A model generated the notes under the pieces. That model made no database searches and was not told the origin of the DNA. It was given only the letters and a program-made list of their open reading frames with translations. This document shows positions 1 to 6,023 of a stretch of DNA of 7,133 nucleotides, piece after piece. This DNA is from CBDTYW01 sp965364735 (lineage in GTDB: Bacteria > Actinomycetota > Nitriliruptoria > Nitriliruptorales > Nitriliruptoraceae). Made by a program: the position numbers and the translations under genes. Position 1 is the stretch's first letter. Every line of letters begins with the position of its first letter. The stretch is taken from the NCBI GenBank assembly GCA_965364735.1, contig CBDTYW010000195.1:1-7133 (forward strand), given 5' to 3'.

Positions 1-1
1 C

Positions 2-298
2 GAGCTGCGACGCGAGGACCGACGGCGGGTCGCCCGCGCCGTCACCGCGCTCGACGTCGAGATCACCGGGACCGCCGGCTACCCGAAGGCCGAGGTGACG
101 GCCGGCGGGGTCGCCCTCACCGACCTCGACCGGACATCGCTCGAGTCCCGGCTCGCGCCGGGCCTGCACTTCTGCGGCGAGGTGTGCGACGTCACCGGCA
201 GGCTGGGCGGGTTCAACTTCCAGTGGGCGTGGACGAGCGGCTACCTGGCAGGCACCGGTGCAGGCGCAGCGGTCGCCAGCGCGACGAGCCGCTCTTGA
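2..298 (+). CDS. NAD(P)/FAD-dependent oxidoreductase, BaiN/HI0933 (YhiN) family, C-terminal part
   Basis: Only the last 98 residues are present; the gene starts left of the window. The reading frame is open from base 2 to the TGA at 296-298. The fragment carries the family's C-terminal signature: a G-Y-P-K-A-E-V-T-A-G-G-V stretch, then S-R-L-A-P-G-L-H-F-C-G-E-V-C-D-V, G-R-L-G-G-F-N-F-Q-W-A and S-G-Y-L-A-G. In HI0933-type flavoproteins this region (P-G-L-[YH]-F-x-G-E-x-x-D followed by G-G-[YF]-N-x-Q-x-A) helps close the FAD site. These are cytosolic flavoproteins; some members act on bile acids (BaiN), but most have no known substrate, so none is assigned here. The stop codon overlaps the probable start of the next gene, suggesting one operon with the transporters. 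The family call is strong, while the substrate is unknown. Confidence 0.87.
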   Translation, partial: ELRREDRRRVARAVTALDVEITGTAGYPKAEVTAGGVALTDLDRTSLESRLAPGLHFCGEVCDVTGRLGGFNFQWAWTSGYLAGTGAGAAVASATSRS

Positions 299-2493
299 AC
301 CGGTTGCCCGCTCAGTCCCGCGACACGGTGACGTCCGGGGTCGGTCTGCCGCAGGTCGCGGCCGGCCTGCTCGTCGGAGCGCTCGAGATCCCCTTCGCCG
401 CGTCGTTCTCGACCCTCATCTTCGGTCCGGTCGGTGCGGATGCCGTGACGGCCGGGGTCGCGTTCATCTTGGCAGGCGTCGTCGTGGTCCTGGTGGCGAC
501 GTCGCTGTTCTCGTCGCTGCGCGGATCCATCGGCTCCGCGCAGGACATGCCCGCTGCGATCCTCGGCGTCGTCGCGGTCGGCGTCGTCGCTCGGGCTGCG
601 CCCGACACCGCGATGGCGTCGGTGGTCGCCGCGGTCATGCTCACCGGCGTGCTGACCGGTGCGGCGTTGTTCCTGCTCGGTGCGCTCCGGCTCGGCCACC
701 TCGCCAGGTTCCTGCCGTTCCCTGTGGTCGCCGGCTTCCTCGCCGGCACGGGCTGGCTGCTCCTCGCCGGTGGCGTCACGACAGCGACCGGGGCCGAGGT
801 CGATCTGCTCAGCCCTGCGGGATGGACGCTCGGTCCACGTCCGGGCGTGCTTGCCGCGGGGCTGATCGCCGGCACCGTCCTGCTCCTCGTCTCTCGTCGC
901 GCCTCGTCCCCGTGGGCGCTGGCTGGCGCCGTCGGCGCGACCGTCGGCGTCGTCCACCTCGCGATCGCCGTGACTGGGCTCGGGGTCGACGGCGCGGTCA
1001 CGGCCGGATGGCTGATGGACACTCCGGCGGGGGCCGGCAGGTTCGGCTTCGCGCTGGGTTCGGTCCCTTCGGCGGACTGGTCGGCGGTGTTCTCCCAGCT
1101 CCCGAGCATCCTCTCGGTCGTCGTGCTGGCTCCGGTCGCCCTGCTCCTCAACGTCACCGGGGACGAGCTCGCCTGTCACGATGACGCGGACCTCGACCAT
1201 GAGCTCCGCCTCAACGGGGCAGCGAACATCGGCGTCGGGCTGCTCGCGGGCGTGCCCGGCTACAACTCTCTGTACATCGGCACGCTCGCCCGGACGGTCG
1301 GCGGTCGTCGACGCGAGATCGGGCTGATCGCCGGCGCGGTCGTGGCCGCGGCGCTCGTGGTCGGACCAGGAGTCCTTCGCCTGATGCCGACGCCGCTCGT
1401 CGTCGGGGTCCTCGTCTTCCTCGGCGTCGACTTCCTCTGGGACTGGGCGGTGACGACGCGTCGTCGACTTCCTGCCGCCGAGCACGCCGTCATCGTGCTC
1501 ATCGTCGCCGTCATCGCCGCGTTCGGGTTCCTCCAGGGGATCGTCGCCGGCACGGCAGCAGCGATCGTGATCTTCGTCGTCTCCTACGCGCGAGGCGACG
1601 TCGTGCGGTTCAGCGCGGCCGGGGACGCCTATCAGAGCCGTGCCGACCGCTCCCCGGAGGACCACCAGATCCTCCGGATCGCGGGCGGCGAGATCCACGT
1701 CGTCGAGCTCCAGGGATTCGTCTTCTTCGGGACCGCGCACCGGATCCTCGAACGGCTGCGCACCCGCATCCACGAGGCGGACGTGCCGCCCCTTCGCAGC
1801 GTCGTCGTCGACCTGCGTCGCGTGAGCGGCGTCGACTCCTCGGCGGTGGTCAGCCTCGAGCGGGTGCACCAGATGTTGGTCGGCGCGGGGGCCGAGCTGC
1901 TCCTCAGCGGCGTGGCCGACGATCTCCGCGCCCGTCTCGTGGCCGGCGGCATCGGTGACGAGACGCCGGTCCGGATGTTCGCCGAGATGGACCGCGCGGT
2001 GCAGCAGTGCGAGGACGATCTGCTCTCCCGTCATCGCTCGAGGCAGGAGCGGGCGGCGCGGACCGTCGACGATCTGCTGCGCGACGAGCTGGGCCCCGAG
2101 CACGCGGCCGAGCTGGACCGCGTGCTCGAACACCGTCGGGTCGCGATGGGGACCGACCTGCTCGTGGCAGGCGACGTCGCTGACGAGCTGTTCCTGCTGG
2201 TCTCCGGCAGCCTGACCGTCGTTGCGACGAGCGATCTCGGGACCCGGCTGCGGCTGCGCACGTTCCTCCCCGGCGCGCTCGTGGGTGAGGTTGGTCTGCT
2301 CCTCGGCGAGGCACGAACCGCCACGGTCGTGGCGGACGTCGACAGCGAGGTCCGGGTGCTGCGACGCGAGGTGCTCGTGGAGCTGGGACACCGCCGTCCC
2401 GACGTCGCTGCCGCGGTCCACGAGATGTTGGCGCGCGAGCTTGCCGGACGGCTCCGCGACAGTGTCCGGATGATCGAAGCCCTGCTGGACTAG
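295..2493 (+). CDS. SulP/SLC26-type anion transporter with STAS and cyclic-nucleotide-binding domains (copy 1)
   Basis: Predicted 732-residue inner-membrane protein. Residues about 20-433 form the SulP transporter core, with motifs such as A-Q-D-M-P-A-A-I, A-R-F-L-P-F-P-V-V-A-G-F, L-D-H-E-L-R...G-V-P-G-Y-N-S-L and M-P-T-P-L. A STAS domain follows (about 459-570), containing V-D-L-R-R-V-S-G-V-D-S-S-A. Its D514-S515-S516 sits where anti-sigma-antagonist-type STAS domains carry the phosphorylated serine. The C-terminal CNB domain (about 613-725) keeps G664, E665 and R674 of the phosphate-binding cassette (V-G-E-V-G-L-L...A-R-T-A-T-V), so it probably binds cAMP or cGMP. Family knowledge suggests uptake of sulfate, bicarbonate or another anion or solute, with the substrate unknown. 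The TTG at 295 is preferred because it overlaps the previous stop (TTGA) and gives an N-terminus as long as that of copy 2; TTG 304 and GTG 328 are alternatives. The longer open frame from GTG 184 gives an arginine-rich leader and is rejected. No clear Shine-Dalgarno site is visible, which fits translational coupling. Confidence 0.9.
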   Translation: MNRLPAQSRDTVTSGVGLPQVAAGLLVGALEIPFAASFSTLIFGPVGADAVTAGVAFILAGVVVVLVATSLFSSLRGSIGSAQDMPAAILGVVAVGVVARAAPDTAMASVVAAVMLTGVLTGAALFLLGALRLGHLARFLPFPVVAGFLAGTGWLLLAGGVTTATGAEVDLLSPAGWTLGPRPGVLAAGLIAGTVLLLVSRRASSPWALAGAVGATVGVVHLAIAVTGLGVDGAVTAGWLMDTPAGAGRFGFALGSVPSADWSAVFSQLPSILSVVVLAPVALLLNVTGDELACHDDADLDHELRLNGAANIGVGLLAGVPGYNSLYIGTLARTVGGRRREIGLIAGAVVAAALVVGPGVLRLMPTPLVVGVLVFLGVDFLWDWAVTTRRRLPAAEHAVIVLIVAVIAAFGFLQGIVAGTAAAIVIFVVSYARGDVVRFSAAGDAYQSRADRSPEDHQILRIAGGEIHVVELQGFVFFGTAHRILERLRTRIHEADVPPLRSVVVDLRRVSGVDSSAVVSLERVHQMLVGAGAELLLSGVADDLRARLVAGGIGDETPVRMFAEMDRAVQQCEDDLLSRHRSRQERAARTVDDLLRDELGPEHAAELDRVLEHRRVAMGTDLLVAGDVADELFLLVSGSLTVVATSDLGTRLRLRTFLPGALVGEVGLLLGEARTATVVADVDSEVRVLRREVLVELGHRRPDVAAAVHEMLARELAGRLRDSVRMIEALLD

Positions 2494-2511
2494 CGTTCCA
2501 TCCGGACGGCC

Positions 2512-2516
2512 GGGAG
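2512..2516 (+). promoter_or_regulatory. Ribosome binding site of transporter copy 2
   Basis: GGGAG lies 7 nt before the GTG at 2524 and supports that start. A second GGGAG (2542-2546) lies 10 nt before an in-frame ATG at 2557, so a start 11 codons later cannot be excluded. The 2524 start gives the N-terminal length closer to that of copy 1. Confidence 0.55.
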
Positions 2517-2523
2517 ACGGTCC

Positions 2524-4710
2524 GTGAAGGGAAGCGCTGACGGGAGCACGGCCGGGATGCCGCGCGTCAGCGACGTCACCGCCGCAGTCGTCGTCGGAGC
2601 GGTGGAGGTGGCCGTCTGCGCGTCGTTCGGCGCTCTCATCTTCGGCCCTGCGGGTCCCGACGCCGTGGCTGACGGCATCGGCTTCGTCCTGATCGGCGCG
2701 GCCCTGCTGATGCTCAGCTTCGCGTTGCGGTCGTCGGTCACGGGCGACATCGCATCCATCCAGGACGTCCCGGCCGCGATCATCGGCGTGATCGCGGGTG
2801 CGGTCGTCGCGGACGTCCCTGCCGGCGCAGCCTTCGGCACGCTCGTGGCCGCGGTCATGGTGACGGGTCTGGTCACGAGCGTGACCTTCGCCCTGCTCGG
2901 CCGGTTCCGGCTCGGCGCGGTGGCGAGGTTCCTGCCGTTCCCGGTGGTGGCCGGCTTCCTCGGCGGGACCGGATGGCTCCTGCTCGTCGGCGGGGTCGGC
3001 TCGGCCAGCGGGGTCACGCCGGACCTGCTGGACCGCGGTTCGTGGACCCTCGGCCCGACGCCGGGTGTGGTCGTCGCCGGTGTCGCGGTCGGCGTGGCGC
3101 TGCTCGTGGTCTCCCGCATGGACGGCCCCTCGTGGATCCTCGCTGCCGCGATCGCGGCAGTCGTGGTCGGTGTCCACGTGGTCAGGGTGCTCACCGGGAC
3201 GTCCGTGGACGAGGGCGTGGTCGGCGGGTGGCTGCTCGACACCGGAGGGGCGACGGGCGAGCTCTCGTTGGCCGTCACGCACCTGCCGGATGCTGACTGG
3301 GCCGTTGTCCTGCGACAGCTCCCTGCGATGCTCTCGGTGGCGTTGCTTGCCCCCGTGGGCTTGATCCTGAACCTCGCCGGCCTCGAGCTCGAGACCGGCG
3401 AGGAGGCCGACGTCGACCGCGATCTTCGCTCCGCGGGCGGCGTCAACCTGGCCGTTGCCGCGCTGGGCGGAGTCGGCGGCTGGACCTCGCTGTCGCTGAG
3501 CGGGATCTCGCGGAGGATCGCTGGGCCACGACGGGTGGTCGGGGCGATCGCCGCGGGTGTCGTGGTCGGGTTCCTCGTGGCCGGCCCCGCGTTGCTTCGA
3601 CTGCTCCCCACTCCCCTGCTGACGGGGTTGCTGGTGTTCCTCGGGCTCGACTTCCTCGCGTCCTGGCTCGTCGCGACCCGGCGCACGTTGCCATCCACAG
3701 AACACGGGGTCGTCGTCCTCATCGTGGTCGCGATCGCCACGCTGGGCTTCCTGCAGGGGCTCGCGGCCGGGCTGCTTGCGGCGGTGGTCCTGTTCGCGCG
3801 GACGTCATCGCGGGTGGACCCCGTGCGTGTCGAGGCCAGCGGCGACCGGTACCGGAGCCGGGCAGAACGCACCGGCAACGAGCTCGCGGTGCTCCGCGAT
3901 CACGGCGGCGAGATCCTCGTGATCGGGTTGCAGGGCTACGTGTTCTTCGGGACGTCGTACCGGCTCTTCGAGCGCGTGGCCGAGCGACTTGAAGGAGCGG
4001 AGCAGGCGCCGCTTCGCCATGTGGTGATCGACCTTCGCCGGGTGACAGGTCTCGACTCGTCGGCGACCGCGAGCATGGAGCGGATCCGACGGCGTGCCGA
4101 GGGCCACGGGGCGGAGCTGGCGTTGACGTCGGTCCGCACGTCGGTTGCAGCGCAGCTCGCGGTCGGTGGATACGGCGACGGGACCCCGCTGCGCGGTGAT
4201 CTGGAGCTCGACGTCGTGCTCCAGCGCTGTGAGGACGAGGTGCTGAGCCGCCACGACCATGCGGTGGGCATGTCGACCGACGCTCGGGAGGTCCTGGTCG
4301 GCGAGCTCGGGGCTTCCGCGGCAGCCGCCCTGGTGGGCGTGATGGCCGACCTGCACGCCCCAGCCGGCGCGACCGTCCTCGCCGCCGGGACCGTCGCGGA
4401 CGAGCTCATGCTGATCGTGCGCGGCCGCCTGTCCGCGGTCGCGGTCGGTTCAGACGGTGGCTCGTTGCGGCTGCGGTCGTTGCGTGCCGGCTCGCTGGTC
4501 GGCGAGGTCGGGCTGCTGCTCGGCGAGGCGAGGACGGCCGACGTCGTCGCTGACGTGGCGACCGACCTACTCGTCCTTGAGCGTGCGCAGCTCGAGGAGC
4601 TCACCGAGTCACAGCCGGCGGTGGGCGCGGCCGTCCAAGCGATGCTGGCCCGGGAGCTCGCGGTCCGCCTCCGCGACAGCGTCCGCATGATCGAGACGCT
4701 GCTCGACTAG
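2524..4710 (+). CDS. SulP/SLC26-type anion transporter with STAS and cyclic-nucleotide-binding domains (copy 2)
   Basis: Predicted 728-residue membrane protein with the same order as copy 1: SulP core (about 17-430), STAS (about 456-570, D511-S512-S513) and CNB (about 608-720, with G660, E661 and R670 of the phosphate-binding cassette). It aligns to copy 1 without gaps from the first helix through the STAS domain (constant offset of 3 residues), with a single-residue shift only in the STAS-CNB linker. My hand count is 284 identities over 560 aligned positions, about 51%. The most conserved parts are A-R-F-L-P-F-P-V-V-A-G-F-L, V-G-E-V-G-L-L-L-G-E-A-R-T-A and the C-terminal helix R-D-S-V-R-M-I-E. 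The core differs at the loop corresponding to G-V-P-G-Y-N-S-L in copy 1, which reads G-V-G-G-W-T-S-L here (residues 316-323), so substrate or rate may differ. It begins 30 nt after copy 1, so the two are almost certainly co-transcribed. SLC26 proteins form dimers, so a heterodimer is possible but inferred. The substrate is unknown. Confidence 0.92.
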   Translation: MKGSADGSTAGMPRVSDVTAAVVVGAVEVAVCASFGALIFGPAGPDAVADGIGFVLIGAALLMLSFALRSSVTGDIASIQDVPAAIIGVIAGAVVADVPAGAAFGTLVAAVMVTGLVTSVTFALLGRFRLGAVARFLPFPVVAGFLGGTGWLLLVGGVGSASGVTPDLLDRGSWTLGPTPGVVVAGVAVGVALLVVSRMDGPSWILAAAIAAVVVGVHVVRVLTGTSVDEGVVGGWLLDTGGATGELSLAVTHLPDADWAVVLRQLPAMLSVALLAPVGLILNLAGLELETGEEADVDRDLRSAGGVNLAVAALGGVGGWTSLSLSGISRRIAGPRRVVGAIAAGVVVGFLVAGPALLRLLPTPLLTGLLVFLGLDFLASWLVATRRTLPSTEHGVVVLIVVAIATLGFLQGLAAGLLAAVVLFARTSSRVDPVRVEASGDRYRSRAERTGNELAVLRDHGGEILVIGLQGYVFFGTSYRLFERVAERLEGAEQAPLRHVVIDLRRVTGLDSSATASMERIRRRAEGHGAELALTSVRTSVAAQLAVGGYGDGTPLRGDLELDVVLQRCEDEVLSRHDHAVGMSTDAREVLVGELGASAAAALVGVMADLHAPAGATVLAAGTVADELMLIVRGRLSAVAVGSDGGSLRLRSLRAGSLVGEVGLLLGEARTADVVADVATDLLVLERAQLEELTESQPAVGAAVQAMLARELAVRLRDSVRMIETLLD

Positions 4711-4747
4711 ACGTTCGGTTGGTCACGACGCGGCCGACAGCATCGGC

Positions 4748-5452
4748 ATGAGTGATCGGCGGCGGGGGTTCTCCACCCGCGAACAGCTGGCTGCCCTGGC
4801 ACCGCTCCTCGCGGTGTGGGCGGTCGGCGTCGCAGCGCTCGCGCTGGTCCTGCTCCGCGACTCGAACGGTCGTGCCGAGCTCTTCCTCGACCCGACGAAC
4901 GTCGCAGGGCTCCCCTGGTACGTCGGCGCGTACGCCGAGATCGGATCGGTGCTCTGGGCGATCGCCACAGCGGCCGCCGCCTTCGGCTGGATGCTCGTCG
5001 GCCTGGCCGGTCGACCCGAAGCCGTGCGCTACCTGCGTGGTGGGACGGCCGTCTGCACGCTGCTGCTCACCGACGCGGTCCTCCAGCTGCATGCACGGGT
5101 CATCCCGAAGCTCCTGGGTGTCCCGAAGCTCGTCGTCGTCGCGGGATACGTCGCTGCCGTCGGGATCTGGGTGCTGCGCAACCGCCCCGAGATCCGGCGC
5201 ACGCGCTGGCAGATCCTCGCGGCAGCAGGGCTGGCGCTCGGAGCCTCCGCGGGCATCGACGCGGTGCTGCATGCGCGTGACGGGTTCGGGATCCTGCTCG
5301 AGGACGCTCCGAAGTTCCTCGGCATCCTGGCCATGGCCACGTACTTCAGCCTGACGACGCGCGACATCGCCGCCTCGGTCGTACGGCGTGATGCAGCCAG
5401 TTCATCGGACCCCGAACAGGCGCCTCCGCGTCGGTTGCGGCGGGTCAGCTGA
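4748..5452 (+). CDS. Six-helix integral membrane protein of unknown function, with internal repeat
   Basis: Predicted 234-residue protein with about six hydrophobic segments (approximately residues 13-36, 59-87, 95-114, 123-143, 154-172, 186-204) and a charged, proline- and arginine-rich tail. It belongs, from memory, to a widespread unnamed membrane family whose members carry D-x(4-5)-H-E...P...G in the middle and L-E-D-[GA]-x-K-[FL]-[LV]-G-I near the end. Here the second motif is L-E-D-A-P-K-F-L-G-I (184-193), while the usual H-E reads H-A. Two similar stretches stand out: D109-A-V-L-Q-L-H115-A-R followed by P-K-L, and D171-A-V-L-H175-A-R followed by P-K-F. This suggests an internal duplication. 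The ATG at 4748 follows copy 2 by 37 nt. No Shine-Dalgarno site is evident, and a 5-bp inverted repeat (GCCGA/TCGGC, 4733-4747) lies directly before the ATG. Function is not assigned. The coding call rests on the strong membrane pattern and family resemblance. Confidence 0.78.
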   Translation: MSDRRRGFSTREQLAALAPLLAVWAVGVAALALVLLRDSNGRAELFLDPTNVAGLPWYVGAYAEIGSVLWAIATAAAAFGWMLVGLAGRPEAVRYLRGGTAVCTLLLTDAVLQLHARVIPKLLGVPKLVVVAGYVAAVGIWVLRNRPEIRRTRWQILAAAGLALGASAGIDAVLHARDGFGILLEDAPKFLGILAMATYFSLTTRDIAASVVRRDAASSSDPEQAPPRRLRRVS

Positions 5453-5465
5453 GATGCGGCACGAT
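5435..5465 (+). promoter_or_regulatory. Possible weak promoter before the monooxygenase gene
   Basis: TTGCGG (5435-5440) and CACGAT (5460-5465) resemble -35 and -10 elements, 28 nt before the GTG start at 5493. The 19-nt spacer is longer than the ideal 17, and the -35 box lies inside the preceding gene. This is weak evidence; the gene may simply be read from upstream. Confidence 0.2.
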
Positions 5466-5492
5466 GGGCGCTCCCCGACCTGAGGTTCTGCG

Positions 5493-5816
5493 GTGAGCAT
5501 CGTCCAGATCAACGTCCTGTCCGTCCCAGCCGAGGCCGCGGCCACGCTTGAGGGGCGCTTCGCCGCCCGCGCGGGATCGATGGAGGGCGTCGAGGGTTTC
5601 GAGGGCTTCGACCTGCTTCGCCCGGTCACAGGAACCGACCGCTACCTCGTCGTGACCCGGTGGGCGAGCCAGTCGGCCTTCGAGGCGTGGCGCGACGGCC
5701 AGGCCTTCGCGGCTTCGCACGGCGGCGGACGTCCGTCCGGCGAGGGCGCGCCGGCCCAGCGCCCCGCAGCGTCGGACAGCGAGCTGTGGGGCTTCGAGGT
5801 CGTCGACCTCACCTGA
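5493..5816 (+). CDS. MhuD/IsdG-like heme-degrading monooxygenase (ABM-fold)
   Basis: Predicted 107-residue cytosolic protein of the antibiotic-biosynthesis-monooxygenase (ferredoxin-like dimeric) fold. It matches the pattern I recall for mycobacterial MhuD (about 105 residues): I-N near the N-terminus, a V-P-A-x-A...L-E-x-R-F-A-x-R-A stretch, G-F-x-G-F-x-L-L-R-P-V-x-G and Y-x-V-V-T-x-W...A-F-x-A-W. The catalytic set is present: N7, W66 and a histidine at 76 as the likely heme-iron ligand. Such enzymes bind heme, open the porphyrin ring and release iron using an electron donor. The W-to-H spacing here is 10, as in staphylococcal IsdG/IsdI, not 9 as in MhuD. After the histidine come a Gly/Pro/Ala-rich loop (77-93) and a final strand (E-L-W-G-F-E-V-V). 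The GTG start has T-G-A-G-G (5481-5485) 7 nt upstream. No heme uptake genes are visible nearby. Family confidence is high. Heme cleavage itself is inferred from the residues. Confidence 0.85.
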   Translation: MSIVQINVLSVPAEAAATLEGRFAARAGSMEGVEGFEGFDLLRPVTGTDRYLVVTRWASQSAFEAWRDGQAFAASHGGGRPSGEGAPAQRPAASDSELWGFEVVDLT

Positions 5817-5818
5817 CC

Positions 5819-5839
5819 TGGCGGTCCGTTCGGCCGCCA
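5819..5839 (+). terminator. Hairpin 2 nt after the monooxygenase stop, probable terminator
   Basis: TGGCGGTC (5819-5826) and GGCCGCCA (5832-5839) form an 8-bp stem (one U-G pair) around the 5-nt loop CGTTC. It begins two bases after the stop codon. No U-tract follows, which is common for terminators in high-GC actinobacteria but makes the call less certain. Confidence 0.5.
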
Positions 5840-5873
5840 AGAGGTGGTCTCGCCCGGCTCTGCCGTGGCCGGC

Positions 5874-5893
5874 GGGCCAGCTTCGGCTGGCCC
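5874..5893 (+). terminator. Perfect 8-bp hairpin with C(UUCG)G tetraloop, probable second terminator
   Basis: GGGCCAGC (5874-5881) and GCTGGCCC (5886-5893) pair perfectly around TTCG, giving the exceptionally stable C(UUCG)G tetraloop typical of many bacterial terminators. It lies 34 nt after the first hairpin, in non-coding sequence, with only TGATTGG following. It may back up the first hairpin, protect the 3' end of the upstream mRNA, or belong to a leader of the next gene. Confidence 0.55.
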
Positions 5894-6023
5894 TGATTGG
5901 CGCTGCCGGACATCAGGACGGACTACCGATGGGCGACCAGATGGCCGGTTCATGCGGCCGATCGGCTCAGGTTCTTCCGTGGGCGTGCCGATGCTGATGG
6001 TGCGAACCTCAACCCGGGAGACC
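5894..6023 (+). other. Apparent non-coding gap before the DUF5658-like gene
   Basis: The 130 nt between the tetraloop hairpin and the next start are open in the downstream frame. The translation, however, is unlike a protein core (rich in R, G, S, T and P) and the best ribosome site lies at the far end, so I treat it as leader. It holds a weak hairpin (GGCCG 5943-5947 with CGGCC 5955-5959) and the perfect palindrome GCCGATCGGC (5957-5966). I compared it with the c-di-GMP-I riboswitch pattern and found no match beyond a chance TACCGATGG. No clear promoter is visible. Confidence 0.4.
6016..6020 (+). promoter_or_regulatory. Ribosome binding site that fixes the start of the DUF5658-like gene
   Basis: GGGAG lies 3 nt before ATG 6024 and 6 nt before the directly following GTG 6027. 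Spacing favours GTG 6027, while codon preference favours ATG 6024; the protein differs by one residue. Upstream in-frame ATGs (5952, 5991, 5997) have no comparable site. Confidence 0.5.

Noticed and set aside
184..294. Longer form of transporter copy 1 starting at GTG 184
   Set aside because: It would add an arginine-rich leader overlapping the oxidoreductase gene by over 100 nt, and the paralogue has no such extension.
2503..2524. Inverted repeat CGGAC/GTCCG around the ribosome site of copy 2
   Set aside because: Only 5 bp with a 12-nt loop, which is expected by chance in such GC-rich DNA.
241..3705. A 1154-codon open frame on the minus strand across copy 1 and half of copy 2
   Set aside because: Its translation is a monotonous R/D/E/H/Q/G mixture without hydrophobic cores or motifs. 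It lies opposite two convincing transporter genes; such frames are a side effect of G/C-ending codons.
4748..5452. CREST-superfamily membrane hydrolase, suggested by Asp/His residues in helices
   Set aside because: No H-x3-H motif in a late helix and too few helices; the Asp/His pairs are better explained by an internal repeat.
5894..6000. Possible c-di-GMP-I riboswitch, prompted by TACCGATGG
   Set aside because: The rest of the conserved core (the A-rich joining segments and the second stem pattern) is absent.
5844..6023. N-terminal extension of the DUF5658-like protein from GTG 5844
   Set aside because: The extension has unprotein-like composition, runs through the tetraloop hairpin, and has no better ribosome site than the one at 6016-6020.
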